Of a DNA stretch of 64,000 bases, positions 20,623-31,198 are shown in pieces. Where the stretch lies: assembly GCF_000304475.1 (NCBI RefSeq), contig NC_018944.1:496001-560000 (forward strand), written 5' to 3'. The position numbers and the translations under genes are program-made. The notes beneath the pieces are model-generated. The model worked only from the letters and a program-made list of their open reading frames with translations, made no database searches and had not been told where the DNA came from. Position 1 is the first letter of the stretch; the number at the start of each line of letters is the position of its first letter. Origin of the DNA: Kazachstania africana CBS 2517 (Eukaryota; Ascomycota; Saccharomycetes; Saccharomycetales; Saccharomycetaceae).

Positions 20623-23151
20623 ATGACCGGCGAGACTCCTGAATCTAGTATAGTGTACGAGGATCCCATTGAAATTCCTTTAGATGATGATTCCGATGAT
20701 GAACAACCATCACAACAAGATCACAATGATTTAAGAAGTAGCACTAACACTCCATTAGCAGAAAGGGCAGCTACTATCGACGGTGAAGAAGATGTGGACG
20801 GGGATGATGACATTGAATCGAATAATAGCGTAAAGACTGTGAAGATTGATGGCAAAGATGTACAATTAAGTTACGGAAAGACAATGGCTGGAACAAAGGT
20901 TCCAAAACATCTCTTAGAAAGGAGAAGGATTGGACGTATCAAAGCCGCTGAAGCTTTTGCTAAGAAATTAAAGAAAATTGGTATTGAAAAAATTGAAAAT
21001 ATAACACTACCACAAACCGGTTTATTTCAACCTTTAAATTTAATCAATCAGAAAAATTATTCATCTGATTATATAAGGAAAGATGATCAAATTTTTGCCC
21101 TCAGAGAAAGAAAGACTTTAAGAAGTAGTACTAATGCGAACAATAATAATACAAGCACTCCAAAAGCAGTTGTCGATTTAAAGACCGGTGTGATGGATGA
21201 CGAAATCGATTTAAATGACCCAAATTCAACTATCATTATACAACCTGGTTCCGAGACTATGAAAATTGGATTTGCATTGGATGAAACTCCACTTTTAATA
21301 CCGAACTTGGTTGCAATTCCAAAGAAAGATGATAGTAAAGGTCCAAGTACTGAAAGTAAATTAAATACAGAACAATCGGAAGAATTCGAAGATTTGAAAA
21401 ATGAACTTCATTCAACATTTAAAGAAAGAATGCGTTATTATAAACGTAGGATTCAACCAAATAGTCACGAACAAGTAAAATCGTTCAATAGAAATGCACA
21501 GCCTGAAACTATACTTGACAATAATGATCCAGCACGTATAAGATGGATTACCCAGAATGACAAGGTTTACTATGGAAATGACGCACTTTTATGTCCTGAA
21601 TCATTTTTTTCACACAGGAAACCCTTCGGTACTTGTCGTAATGGAGCATTATTCAATTTAATGGGCTCTTCGTATAGTTCTGTTCAGGAATTACTGGGAG
21701 ATGTCATAAAACTGATAGAATTTGGATTAAATAAATTGCTAGAAGCTAAAAATAAGGATAAATATAAGGCAATACTTGTCATACCTGATCTTTTTGAAAA
21801 AAGCCATGTGGAAGAAATGATAAGGCTACTATTAACAGAGTTACCTTTTAATGCAGTTGCCATTATTCAAGAATCTTTGGCCACGTGTTACGGGGCAGGC
21901 ATTAGTACATCTACCTGTGTTGTCAACGTCGGCGCATCAGAAACTTCGGTTTCATGTATTGATGAGGGTGTTGTTCTTGAAAATAGTTTAATTAATTTGA
22001 ATTATGGTGGAGACGATATCACTAGACTATTTTCAGTACTATTAAAAATGAACAACTTCCCATACCAAGACTGGAACGTAGAATCTATTGCAGGATGGAA
22101 CATCGCTGAAACTTTGAAGAAGCAGATTGTCACTCTTCAGGATGCTGACGTCACCGTTCAACTATCTAACTTCATGAAGAGGGTTTTCAATGAACCTACG
22201 GAGAAATATGAATTCAAAACATTCGATGAAGTTATGTTAGCACCCCTAGCTCTATTTGCTCCTAGAATTTTTAGCTATTTAAGAAATGAAGAATCTAAAA
22301 ATTCAACATTACAATATCAGCTACCTGAATCCAAAGACTTGTTTACACATGAACTAAATGATTGGAGATCGATGACACAAGAAGCATGCAAAAATAATGG
22401 ATCATACTGTGATATAAGTGACGAACTTCAGCTTCTCACAGCTTTATTAGAAGTTGATTCAAAATTAGAGGCATTCCAATCCGAAGCCACCACCACTTTA
22501 GACAATAAGAGGAATATGCTTCCATTAGATAAAGCGATAATACAAAGTATTACTGATGCATGCCTATCTTTAGATCCTAGCAAGATGGACTCATTTTATT
22601 CGAATATATTAGTCGTGGGAGGAAGTTCCAATATTCCTGCATTTGATTTTATGCTCACAGATAGAATAAACATTTGGAGACCAAGACTCCTGAGCTTAAG
22701 TTCATTTCCCCAATTTTATAAGAACCTATCCAAGGAAATCAAAGACCTTGAAATGGAAAGTCAATCAACCGCAAAACTTCAGGCACAAACGGGAAGTGTT
22801 GTTCCGACGACTGGTTCAAGTACTCCATTAGCCACAAATGCTGGTAATGATGGCGAGACAATGGCAGATTTGAATGAAGTATCTAAGAAGCTGAGTTCCA
22901 ATATAAACGACTTAATAAAAACAAAACTACAAGACTATATTTCCAATGTTGAATCTCAAAACAGTAATGAACATTATTTCCCGGTGGGTGTAGTTCCACC
23001 TCCTCGTGATATGAGTGCAGCGATATTGTCCTGGAAGGGTGCAAGTGTCTTGGCACAAATCAAGCTAGTGGAAGAATTGTTCATAACCAATTTGGATTGG
23101 GATATGCACGGAAGTAGAATATTACAACATAAGTGTATCTTTACGTACTAA
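20623..23151 (+). CDS. ARP8: Actin-related protein Arp8, INO80 chromatin remodeller subunit
   Basis: Arp8 is a nuclear actin-related protein that, with Arp4 and actin, forms the nucleosome- and linker-DNA-contacting module of INO80. The 842-residue protein (881 in S. cerevisiae) has an acidic N-terminal extension. The actin fold opens near STIIIQPGSETMKIGFALDE and contains large family-specific insertions. The later ATPase-fold segment includes VVNVGASETSVSCIDEG, and SNILVVGGSSNIPAFDF marks the second half. Position next to LSC1 agrees with S. cerevisiae YOR141C. Confidence 0.96.
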   Translation: MTGETPESSIVYEDPIEIPLDDDSDDEQPSQQDHNDLRSSTNTPLAERAATIDGEEDVDGDDDIESNNSVKTVKIDGKDVQLSYGKTMAGTKVPKHLLERRRIGRIKAAEAFAKKLKKIGIEKIENITLPQTGLFQPLNLINQKNYSSDYIRKDDQIFALRERKTLRSSTNANNNNTSTPKAVVDLKTGVMDDEIDLNDPNSTIIIQPGSETMKIGFALDETPLLIPNLVAIPKKDDSKGPSTESKLNTEQSEEFEDLKNELHSTFKERMRYYKRRIQPNSHEQVKSFNRNAQPETILDNNDPARIRWITQNDKVYYGNDALLCPESFFSHRKPFGTCRNGALFNLMGSSYSSVQELLGDVIKLIEFGLNKLLEAKNKDKYKAILVIPDLFEKSHVEEMIRLLLTELPFNAVAIIQESLATCYGAGISTSTCVVNVGASETSVSCIDEGVVLENSLINLNYGGDDITRLFSVLLKMNNFPYQDWNVESIAGWNIAETLKKQIVTLQDADVTVQLSNFMKRVFNEPTEKYEFKTFDEVMLAPLALFAPRIFSYLRNEESKNSTLQYQLPESKDLFTHELNDWRSMTQEACKNNGSYCDISDELQLLTALLEVDSKLEAFQSEATTTLDNKRNMLPLDKAIIQSITDACLSLDPSKMDSFYSNILVVGGSSNIPAFDFMLTDRINIWRPRLLSLSSFPQFYKNLSKEIKDLEMESQSTAKLQAQTGSVVPTTGSSTPLATNAGNDGETMADLNEVSKKLSSNINDLIKTKLQDYISNVESQNSNEHYFPVGVVPPPRDMSAAILSWKGASVLAQIKLVEELFITNLDWDMHGSRILQHKCIFTY

Positions 23152-23566
23152 ATAGATAACCACGTCTCTGTAACAAGTTATTTAATAATGATAATTGCAT
23201 TTTTCAGCACTGTAGGTCATGCAGAACAGACCATACATTCAGGCTTTTACCTTCCCTATGATCATGCTACCACAAGTAAAATACATAAGAGCAAGAAAGA
23301 CATTTTGCTTATCTGAATAGTGCTTAATAGAATGTTGTATTCTGCGTATTAGTGGTCATTTATTAGTTTAAAATTTAAGAAGTCGGGTAAGCCGCTTTGG
23401 ATATTATCAAGTTCCGCTAGTATCAAGAACAATTACATTATCAAAAATAGAATCATATGGAGACGTTCGTGTTAGAGAATCAATCGTATGATATAAAACT
23501 AAACTCACTTTACCTCCATTGAGCGAATTTTACCTTTCTTTCTACATTTATAAACTGTTAGGAAAC
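23152..23566. other. ARP8-RUP1 intergenic region
   Basis: About 415 bp containing the RUP1 promoter. A Reb1-type CGGGTAA is at 23384-23390. SFL1 and YOR139, present between these genes in S. cerevisiae, are absent. Nothing else is recognisable. Confidence 0.5.
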
Positions 23567-25546
23567 ATGAACGGAGAAGAATCATCCTTGAATTCTTTAT
23601 TAGAGATGGGAATATCAAAGAACGTTGCCATCGATGCTCTCCAGAAGTTTGATGGTAATCTAGAAGCAGCCATAAACTACATATTTTCCAATGATATGTC
23701 CATGGAATCTATTCAAACTCATCCACAGCCCAACAACAACCCATTTCTTGAGGAACACACAGTAGAATTAAGTGATTCTAAATTCAAACCAGGTGATCTG
23801 GACACTGTCATTACACCTCGTGCGGGAGGTGATGAGAAAGATCTGATTCAATTGAGTTCCTCTGATGAAGAAGAGGGCTCTCTTCAGAACCCTGATCAAA
23901 CTGTGGCAGGAGAAACAGAGAAGGTTAATATACCAATCGACTCGCAGTCATCATCATATTCATCCTTTAGCACTTCTTTATCCAATGAAAATGAGCTGAG
24001 GATGTCTGAAAATACCTATAATAACCCACCGGAATATAGCACAGTACAACATTCTGAACGAAAAAGTGACATTGCTGACCCCACCATAGTATTGCCATTG
24101 CCACCCAATTCATTGATCGAGAACTATCTCGCCCTTTATGCCCTATCTATTGCCAACTTTTTTGCAATTGACTTTTTGAAACCAGACTTTAAGGATCTCA
24201 ATTATAGAAAGGAGTGGTATAGGAGTTCAAGTATTGATGAGCCATTTTATAGGGTTAAGTTTAATAAGGCAGATGAAACAGAGAATGAAATCGTACCAGC
24301 AGCAGAACTTACGGAAACTGACCATCCACAACCAAAGTTGCTTTGGCAATTGCAGAAATTAATCGCAGTTGTCAATTCAGACTTATCTGAAAGAGCCTAC
24401 GTTTCGGCAAAGATTTTCAATTCGTCATCAAATCAACAACTCCAAAGTAAATTGGGCGATGCCGAGCACCTTAATGAAGTGTTGCCATATTTCATAAAAG
24501 CGTTGGCTGTAGATTTGGAGTCATGTTATGGCGATAAATCTAGCGATATTAAGAAGCTTTTCATTTCAAGTGCATTTTACAAACCCTCACAGAATGAACC
24601 ACTTCAAGAAACCTACTTATCATTTTTTCACTTTTTACCTGAAGAATATGATACCAATTTGTATAAAATGTTTAACGTCTTACTAATCCCAGATGAAGAT
24701 GATGAAGAAAGTGGTGAAAGTGATGAGGATCAGCCAGATAATTCTCTGAATATCATTTCACCATTTTTGACTATTGTGTTCAATGAAATGGATGAATCTA
24801 CTGATGATAATATGACAACGTCTGCATCTTTTCAAGGCGTGGATATTCCATTTGAATTTTATCCTCAACTATACACTAAAAAGTGCAAGGACGAGTTAAT
24901 CAAGCATATTCTTTCTAAACGGAAAGAGTCAAAATCGAAACTCAAGGTCATTTTACAGGAAATAAATGCCCTAAAGAGTTATCATGGCAAAGATATACTG
25001 ATGTTTTTGAATAGTACTATTGACTTTTTGCAGAAAGATTCTAATGCAGAAAGTACCGATCATTTAGAAGTCGCTCAAGAATTAAATGATTTACGTGCAC
25101 AAATCAATGGAAGAAAAGCTGGATTAAAGGACGAATATAAGGAACTTTCACAAAAATTGCACAATGAATGGAATTTGTCATACCCAGATTTACACATTAT
25201 TCAAACTGCTAAAACGTTAGGATTAATTGACACCCCCTACTTATTAACAACGGTAGTAATATCACCATATTTTTACTTCATGAGAGACAGAAAAAAAGTG
25301 GATCAGTGGTGTTTGGTTCAATCTAATGGACTAGGCACAGATTTTCACATAACTAACTTTTTAGATAAAGAAAACGTAAGTACTACCATTAAACAATACA
25401 CAAAGGTACCAAATGAATCTCCTTTAATGTTTATTTATTGCAAAGAGAATTATATTGCCAGCCAGGATGATATATGGAAACTAATCGAGGAGAACGAGGG
25501 TTGTAGTAGTTTTATTAAGGCGGATCAGCTACATCTCACTTCTTAA
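23567..25546 (+). CDS. RUP1: UBA-domain regulator of Rsp5, Rup1
   Basis: Rup1 bridges the ubiquitin ligase Rsp5 and the deubiquitinase Ubp2. The chosen ATG gives 659 residues (671 in S. cerevisiae) and places a UBA domain at once at the N-terminus (LNSLLEMGISKNVAIDALQK ... NYIFSND), as in the yeast protein; an in-frame ATG 48 bp upstream would add residues before it. A PPEYS sequence (a PPxY motif for Rsp5 WW domains) lies near residue 150. The C-terminal half is conserved and helical with few known motifs. The order after ARP8 matches S. cerevisiae YOR138C. Confidence 0.93.
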   Translation: MNGEESSLNSLLEMGISKNVAIDALQKFDGNLEAAINYIFSNDMSMESIQTHPQPNNNPFLEEHTVELSDSKFKPGDLDTVITPRAGGDEKDLIQLSSSDEEEGSLQNPDQTVAGETEKVNIPIDSQSSSYSSFSTSLSNENELRMSENTYNNPPEYSTVQHSERKSDIADPTIVLPLPPNSLIENYLALYALSIANFFAIDFLKPDFKDLNYRKEWYRSSSIDEPFYRVKFNKADETENEIVPAAELTETDHPQPKLLWQLQKLIAVVNSDLSERAYVSAKIFNSSSNQQLQSKLGDAEHLNEVLPYFIKALAVDLESCYGDKSSDIKKLFISSAFYKPSQNEPLQETYLSFFHFLPEEYDTNLYKMFNVLLIPDEDDEESGESDEDQPDNSLNIISPFLTIVFNEMDESTDDNMTTSASFQGVDIPFEFYPQLYTKKCKDELIKHILSKRKESKSKLKVILQEINALKSYHGKDILMFLNSTIDFLQKDSNAESTDHLEVAQELNDLRAQINGRKAGLKDEYKELSQKLHNEWNLSYPDLHIIQTAKTLGLIDTPYLLTTVVISPYFYFMRDRKKVDQWCLVQSNGLGTDFHITNFLDKENVSTTIKQYTKVPNESPLMFIYCKENYIASQDDIWKLIEENEGCSSFIKADQLHLTS

Positions 25547-26126
25547 CAAGTTGACTAATTTGTTTTTTCTATACAGCGTAATATCAATTGAGAAATGTTC
25601 ACAGTTATATTAGTCACAATCTAATTGTTGGCACCCTTTCCATTTCTCTAGATCGACTAAAATATATTGGATGATTGGAGGACAGCGGAATATTTTTTAT
25701 TCTTTTGCAATGGCTGAGTTACGCGACAGTTGTTTCGAATTCTGGAAGCTGTTGATACACGAAACAAAGCGCCCCGTAAATAGAGTGTCATCCCCAATCT
25801 CTACAAGTTTATCAACCTGAGAAACTATGTGAAATTTCCTAGTTTTGGTATTAAGTGTGGTCTATTTTCCATTAAGTAGAATCTTACACAAGGCAGATAC
25901 AATATTGTGCCGGGATCTCCCGAATAGAATACACCAATCAACCTTTTGTTTCAATGTATTGATGTCACACATAATATTGAGAGTTATCAATCGGTTGAAA
26001 AAGTTAAATTTAGTGGATATTAAATAATATGATATATAATACATGCTTCGATATATGCAATAGAATGTTTAGTGGACATATGTCCTTGTAGATGGAATTC
26101 TTCATTTGAGTTTTGTGTTAGATGGT
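25547..26126. other. RUP1/RAD9 convergent spacer and ancestral block junction
   Basis: About 580 bp between convergent genes. To the left the order follows S. cerevisiae chromosome XV, to the right chromosome IV. No tRNA, LTR or open frame that I can support marks the junction. Confidence 0.5.
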
Positions 26127-29100
26127 CTAGTCAAAACCAGAAGACTCACTGATGATGGATTGTATTAACCATTCTTTCGATTCAACTTCGAAAGAAACTC
26201 TAGTTGGTGGAAATGATGATAATAATTCCTCCTTTACTTCCCTGCAGCGTCTAAGATTATTTGACTCCTCATAATTTAAATAGATTAATAGCTTATTCTG
26301 AGTCTGTTCACAAAGTCTGAGTAGTTTTTCTATAACATTTGAGTCTTTTATAAGCTCGTCTAAGTTCGATATTTGACAAATCTTTCCCACTCCTAAAGAT
26401 GCGAAACAAAACTTCAAAAAATTATCTAAAGATGACGAACCACACAAAACAACAAAATACCCAACTAGAGATGTTGTTACACAATTCAACTGTGAGCTCA
26501 ACTTGTACCCATTTAATAAGTTTCTATAAAAGTTGAAGATATTATTTGACTTTAGTACCGCAGTTTTCTTTTTTCCATCCGAACCAAGTCTAATGCTTTC
26601 ACCTGAAGGTAAAAGATACTGGTAAATTGAATCAGAAAGAAATTTATTTTTAGTGTAGCAATCCTCGATGAATTTCCAATGTAATGTTGGCCAACCCAAG
26701 GCTAATGCCTCTATATACTTAACGCTCCTAGAGTACTTTTTGCTGATGACGCAGGCAAAGTTATAAGTTGAATAGTCTTTATCACCCATGAAGGCCAATT
26801 TCAGTGAGTAGATATTCAACTTCTGAAAATGATGTATAAGCTCGCAGTTTGTCTCAAAAAGACTACTCAGGTCTTCCTCTATCACATCGCCACCAAGAGA
26901 TTTTATCATCTCACTTAATTTATTTTTATTTTCTGACACAGTAGTTAAAACAAACAGGCATTTAGCAAAGACTTCACGTTTCTCGGTAGTAGGGATAATG
27001 GGTTTGGGAGAACTACTGTTTTTCAGCGTTATAGAGCCAGAAGGTTCTGCCAATAATTTTGAAGGCGTTTTTGTTCTTTCTTGCATATGTGACAAAGCAA
27101 GATCTGCAGCTTCGTCCTCCCCCTCCTTCTTAAGCGCTTGGTCATCTATGGTATTCCTAGCGTAGTGCGTGTTGGTCAAACCATTTTCATTCTCTTCATA
27201 AAGCTTCTTTTGTGGAGATTGATAAGTGGTTTTTCTTCCTCTAATTGGTTGTCTCAAGTATTCGTTTGCTCTTTTCTTATTGAATTGATTCTCTTCATCT
27301 AAAATAATGTGAGAACGTTTTATCCATTCTGATGGTTCCAAACAAATACTAGATAATGGTTTTATGAAAACTTTCTTTTGCAATGTACCATTGGCATTTT
27401 TCTTTCTTAAATGCACTGTATCATATCCTCTTATACACCTTATAATGAAAGGTTCGTGCGTTTGACATTCAAGTGCAATAACTTCATAATCGTATCCACT
27501 GAGGCTAACAACATCGCCGACTTTAATATCCAAATTGTATATATCATCGACTTTTGAATTTGACTCGCCTGTTTCAAATAAGACACGGCACGTACTTCGA
27601 TCTTTTTCTAAAATAGATAATAGTAATGCAGGATAGTACTTTAAATCCAGATTGTATTGACACCATATCGCGTCTTCAAAAATAATTTCATTTTTGGAGA
27701 TGTAATCTTCATCTGTATATCTTATTTCATTGGGAAACTTTGGCTGGTCTGCACCATTTTCTGGCTCCTTTTTTACAATATTGTTTGTTCCCTCTTCTTC
27801 GTTATCACTAAGTTGAAGAGTACCAAAAGTTCTTTTCGTGAGCCGTTTATTAATTACAATCTTTTGTGAGTCGTCGGCCTCCATATCTACATCTGGCAGC
27901 TCCTGTGTTGCATCAATGTCGCTCGCTATTGCTGAATCATTTTCATCGGTCATTTCGTTGGAAGAATCACTTATCGGATGCAATTTAGGTTTACCAGAAA
28001 CTTGCAGATAAACACGATTGCCAGAATCATAGGTTCGACCTGCAGGGGTTGGAGAAGATGTGTCCTTATTGAATAAGATGTCAGGCAGAGTTTGTGAAGC
28101 CGGGGAGGTTTCTTTTTCATCTACAATTGCGGTACTATTTAAAGGCTTTTCAGTTAAGAACAACTTCGGATCGTTTTTGACTTGTCGATATTCAGGAGAC
28201 GTTATTATTTGAGAGTTCAAAATTTCCTTATTCATACTTTGATTCAAAAGTGGTTGTGTGTTCATTAAATTGACAGATTGAGTAACTTGTTCAGTTTTTA
28301 CTCTCTCTTCTAAAGATTCATGTGCGGGTATGCTAAGAATTGGTTGGGTTGAGTCCATGTCGTTTGAAGAATGTTGTATTTCTTGTGTCTTGGACGAATT
28401 TATTACCTGGGTAGATTTATTACTTCCTATTCCTGTCAAATCATCTTCAGGCCGAAAAATCCACTTGGTAGTTATACTTCCATCCGTAGTATTATTGACA
28501 AATGAGTAATCAAAAGGTGTCTCATTGCTTCCATGAGATAAATCCCCTTCATAATCTCTTGCACCTAAAAAGTTTGGTGGGTCGTTAATAGATCTATGAA
28601 CACTGACCTTTCGGAAATTTGTTTCTTTGTTCATCTCGGTACTAAGCTCCTTATTTTCTTCGAAACTACTATCAATATCCTCCTTCTTAGATTCCCCGCC
28701 TGGAACGTCCCTATAATTACCTAGATTTTTAGCATCTAGGTTACCTGTTCTCACTACTGATGTAGTTGATAGCAAGACCTCGGGGCTCTCTTGAAATAAG
28801 CCATTGCTATGACCTTTATATGAATATTCTGAAGCTTTTTGACCGATTTTCTCTGAAGATGACGCATTCGACCGCATGATATCCGCCCTGGCAGAAGCAT
28901 TCAATTCTCTCGATACAAACGTTTCGTCAATGTTGTTATTATCCAAAATTGTATCATATTGGAAAGATGTGTTACTTGCATTGTCCTCCATTGCAGGCTC
29001 ATCCTCCTGAGAATGGCGAGAGTTATCAGGTTCATTTTCTGACTCTGCCAGCTTATGAGGCAATCCCTGTATTCTTTCATTTGGAGGTGTATCTTCAATA

Positions 29101-29453
29101 TCAGCATTTTGGAATTTAGTCATCAAATTTTGTTTACCTGGAGATTTATTATTTTTAAAGAAATTGGCTATCTTATTTAAATCTGGGGTCCTCCTATTGT
29201 ACATTTCTTGAATATTATCGCTTATGGCCGAATCAGATTGTATATCAACAGCATGATCCTTTAAGCTCTGTTGAAAAATATCTTCTGTACTCATAAACTT
29301 AACTGGATTAGTCTTCTTGCTGTTTCCCTGTAGTCCACCACCCTTAATAGAATTGTGTACAGCATTCCGTCTTGTTACTTGCTCAGCCTTTGGAGTCTGC
29401 TGAATGACCAAATCCGTCGCCTCTCCTGGCGACTGATCTAAAGCATCAGGCAT
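26127..29453 (-). CDS. RAD9: DNA damage checkpoint adaptor Rad9
   Basis: Rad9 (the 53BP1/Crb2 relative) is phosphorylated by Mec1/Tel1 and recruits and activates Rad53. The ATG before PDALDQSPGEATDL gives 1108 residues, shorter than the 1309 of S. cerevisiae. The N-terminal half is disordered, with many SQ/TQ sites (TQPIL, TQPLL, TQVIN, TQEI), the Mec1/Tel1 cluster expected for this protein. A tandem Tudor region follows (about residues 620-760, with IWCQYNLDLKYYPALLL and VGDVVSLSGYDYEV). A C-terminal BRCT pair starts near KCLFVLTTVSENKNKLSEM and includes ALGWPTLHWKFIEDCY. SPR28 and MFB1 follow as in S. cerevisiae YDR217C-YDR219C. Confidence 0.96.
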   Translation of the reverse strand: MPDALDQSPGEATDLVIQQTPKAEQVTRRNAVHNSIKGGGLQGNSKKTNPVKFMSTEDIFQQSLKDHAVDIQSDSAISDNIQEMYNRRTPDLNKIANFFKNNKSPGKQNLMTKFQNADIEDTPPNERIQGLPHKLAESENEPDNSRHSQEDEPAMEDNASNTSFQYDTILDNNNIDETFVSRELNASARADIMRSNASSSEKIGQKASEYSYKGHSNGLFQESPEVLLSTTSVVRTGNLDAKNLGNYRDVPGGESKKEDIDSSFEENKELSTEMNKETNFRKVSVHRSINDPPNFLGARDYEGDLSHGSNETPFDYSFVNNTTDGSITTKWIFRPEDDLTGIGSNKSTQVINSSKTQEIQHSSNDMDSTQPILSIPAHESLEERVKTEQVTQSVNLMNTQPLLNQSMNKEILNSQIITSPEYRQVKNDPKLFLTEKPLNSTAIVDEKETSPASQTLPDILFNKDTSSPTPAGRTYDSGNRVYLQVSGKPKLHPISDSSNEMTDENDSAIASDIDATQELPDVDMEADDSQKIVINKRLTKRTFGTLQLSDNEEEGTNNIVKKEPENGADQPKFPNEIRYTDEDYISKNEIIFEDAIWCQYNLDLKYYPALLLSILEKDRSTCRVLFETGESNSKVDDIYNLDIKVGDVVSLSGYDYEVIALECQTHEPFIIRCIRGYDTVHLRKKNANGTLQKKVFIKPLSSICLEPSEWIKRSHIILDEENQFNKKRANEYLRQPIRGRKTTYQSPQKKLYEENENGLTNTHYARNTIDDQALKKEGEDEAADLALSHMQERTKTPSKLLAEPSGSITLKNSSSPKPIIPTTEKREVFAKCLFVLTTVSENKNKLSEMIKSLGGDVIEEDLSSLFETNCELIHHFQKLNIYSLKLAFMGDKDYSTYNFACVISKKYSRSVKYIEALALGWPTLHWKFIEDCYTKNKFLSDSIYQYLLPSGESIRLGSDGKKKTAVLKSNNIFNFYRNLLNGYKLSSQLNCVTTSLVGYFVVLCGSSSLDNFLKFCFASLGVGKICQISNLDELIKDSNVIEKLLRLCEQTQNKLLIYLNYEESNNLRRCREVKEELLSSFPPTRVSFEVESKEWLIQSIISESSGFD

Positions 29454-29793
29454 ACGTAGACTTAATATCTGAGAGAACTCTTGTCCCTTTACACGTTTGT
29501 TAACGATAAGCAAGCTTAAACTGTATCAATCATATCTGATATTATTATATATGGAATTTTTCAGTTTTTGACATCAAATGAATCCGCTCGCATTGAAAGT
29601 GTAGTAGCCGGACCTCACTAACTTCGATGGCATGAAACATAACACATTTGCCATTTAGATCCCATTCACTATGGCTAGAGGATAGGTGAGGTTGAATTAC
29701 TTGGGAGGAATGGCGCTGAAGTGGAAATACAGAATCTAAAAGATTGAAAGATTCGATCATAGCTATATCATTTATTACATAAAATATTATAAA
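29454..29793. other. RAD9 promoter / SPR28 3' region
   Basis: About 340 bp between tandem minus-strand genes. A 71-codon minus-strand frame here has no recognisable features. No RNA gene is evident. Confidence 0.4.
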
Positions 29794-31047
29794 CTATTGT
29801 AATATACTGACTTTTGTCGTTGGAGAAGAGTCCTGTGAAGTGTTTTGTATCATTTTTTCTAAATCACCTATCTTCTTCTGATATGCTTCAATTATTTTGT
29901 TCTTTTCCTTCAATTCTCTATAAAAAACTTCATCGTCAGTGACTTCATTACAATTGTTCGTTTCATTTAAGTGATGTTTTGGTTTATTTTCTTTAAATGT
30001 ATCCAGAACATCAGAAATTGCAGCTTGTTCAGAAATGGGGAGTTTCTTAGCAGGGTTTGGCGTGTTTTCAGATTGTTTTTTCAGTAATTTTCTTGTACGA
30101 TACTCCTCATATAGTACTTCATTCGTAATATCTTTCAAGTCTTGTAAATGACTCTCTAATAAGATAGTCTTCAAAATAATAAAATCAGAATATCGATAGT
30201 CCTCAATATCAACTGCTCCCCAACCATAATTTCGGACAAGTTTGTTAGATTTTTCATCACAGTTATCACCACATATAATAGAAAATGGCAAAAGGTCTTC
30301 AATAGGGGGGTTCTCGGCGGACTTATCATTACCTGGATTGATTAAATCATTTGAATACTCATCTTCGTTGAATTTAAACATATTGATGTTGTGTTTTTCC
30401 AAATCTTGTTTGATCTTCGATTTTAAATATTTTAATTCTGAATCATTGAATCTGTCAGCTTTATTGATTACGACAAACAAATTGACCAGATGGTGAATTT
30501 CTTTGAGGATATCGATATCCAGTTCACCAAGTTCCTTGTCGACAAAATATAAACATACGTGAATTCTGGAGTCGTTCAACCCAAATTTGAAACTTTCATT
30601 TCTTTGAATTTTGATTTCATTTTCTAGATATAAATCGAATTTCTCTTGAATGAAAACTTTAATTCTCTTAGGAGTATTGCTATTATTCAATTGATTCATT
30701 ATATCAGTTTTGGTAATATTCAACGAAATGGGTGAAACATCGGGAGAAGTACTTAAATATATGGATTCCATTTGAAAATTTAGTGGTTGTTCCAAATGAG
30801 TATATGAAGGGTCAATTTCGTTCTTTTCATTTGTCGAAAACTCATTGTCGACAGGAGTATTGATATTATTTGAAGTCGTGCTGTTATTAATGTTATTACT
30901 ATTACTTACTAAATTACGTAAAAAAGTTGTCTTTCCTGCGCCTGAACGACCTAATAAGAATAGATTCAATTGAGTTGTCTTTTTAGCCACTTTTCGGCGC
31001 CTGATTTCTTCACTGTTTAGCATTCTTCCTCCTAAGATATTGTCCAT
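29794..31047 (-). CDS. SPR28: Sporulation septin Spr28
   Basis: Spr28 is a septin expressed in meiosis and found at the prospore membrane. The 417-residue protein (423 in S. cerevisiae) has the P-loop GRSGAGKTT at residues 33-41, a divergent G domain with long asparagine-rich insertions, and a G4-type NKAD within VVINKADRFND. A C-terminal coiled coil covers roughly 365-403 (ELKEKNKIIEAYQKKIGDLE). The divergence from mitotic septins and the position between RAD9 and MFB1 identify SPR28. Confidence 0.93.
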   Translation of the reverse strand: MDNILGGRMLNSEEIRRRKVAKKTTQLNLFLLGRSGAGKTTFLRNLVSNSNNINNSTTSNNINTPVDNEFSTNEKNEIDPSYTHLEQPLNFQMESIYLSTSPDVSPISLNITKTDIMNQLNNSNTPKRIKVFIQEKFDLYLENEIKIQRNESFKFGLNDSRIHVCLYFVDKELGELDIDILKEIHHLVNLFVVINKADRFNDSELKYLKSKIKQDLEKHNINMFKFNEDEYSNDLINPGNDKSAENPPIEDLLPFSIICGDNCDEKSNKLVRNYGWGAVDIEDYRYSDFIILKTILLESHLQDLKDITNEVLYEEYRTRKLLKKQSENTPNPAKKLPISEQAAISDVLDTFKENKPKHHLNETNNCNEVTDDEVFYRELKEKNKIIEAYQKKIGDLEKMIQNTSQDSSPTTKVSILQ

Positions 31048-31136
31048 CAGTTATAAAAGGCTGGTCAGGCGTTGTTGCCAATGACTCTCTATTTTTATAG
31101 ACAATTACTTGACTGACTTGGGGACTCATCGATTAT

Positions 31137-31147
31137 GACACACAAAA
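31137..31147. promoter_or_regulatory. Possible middle sporulation element upstream of SPR28
   Basis: GACACACAAAA fits the Ndt80 consensus core CRCAAAW, about 95 bp before SPR28, which is a middle-sporulation gene in S. cerevisiae. It runs into a poly-A tract, so a chance match is possible. Confidence 0.4.
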
Positions 31148-31198
31148 AAAAAAAATTCACATACACATACGTTGACGGTACTAATAATTAACAGTCTA

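Noticed and set aside
29545..29760. 71-codon minus-strand frame upstream of RAD9
   Set aside because: Short, no features, and located where the RAD9 promoter must be.
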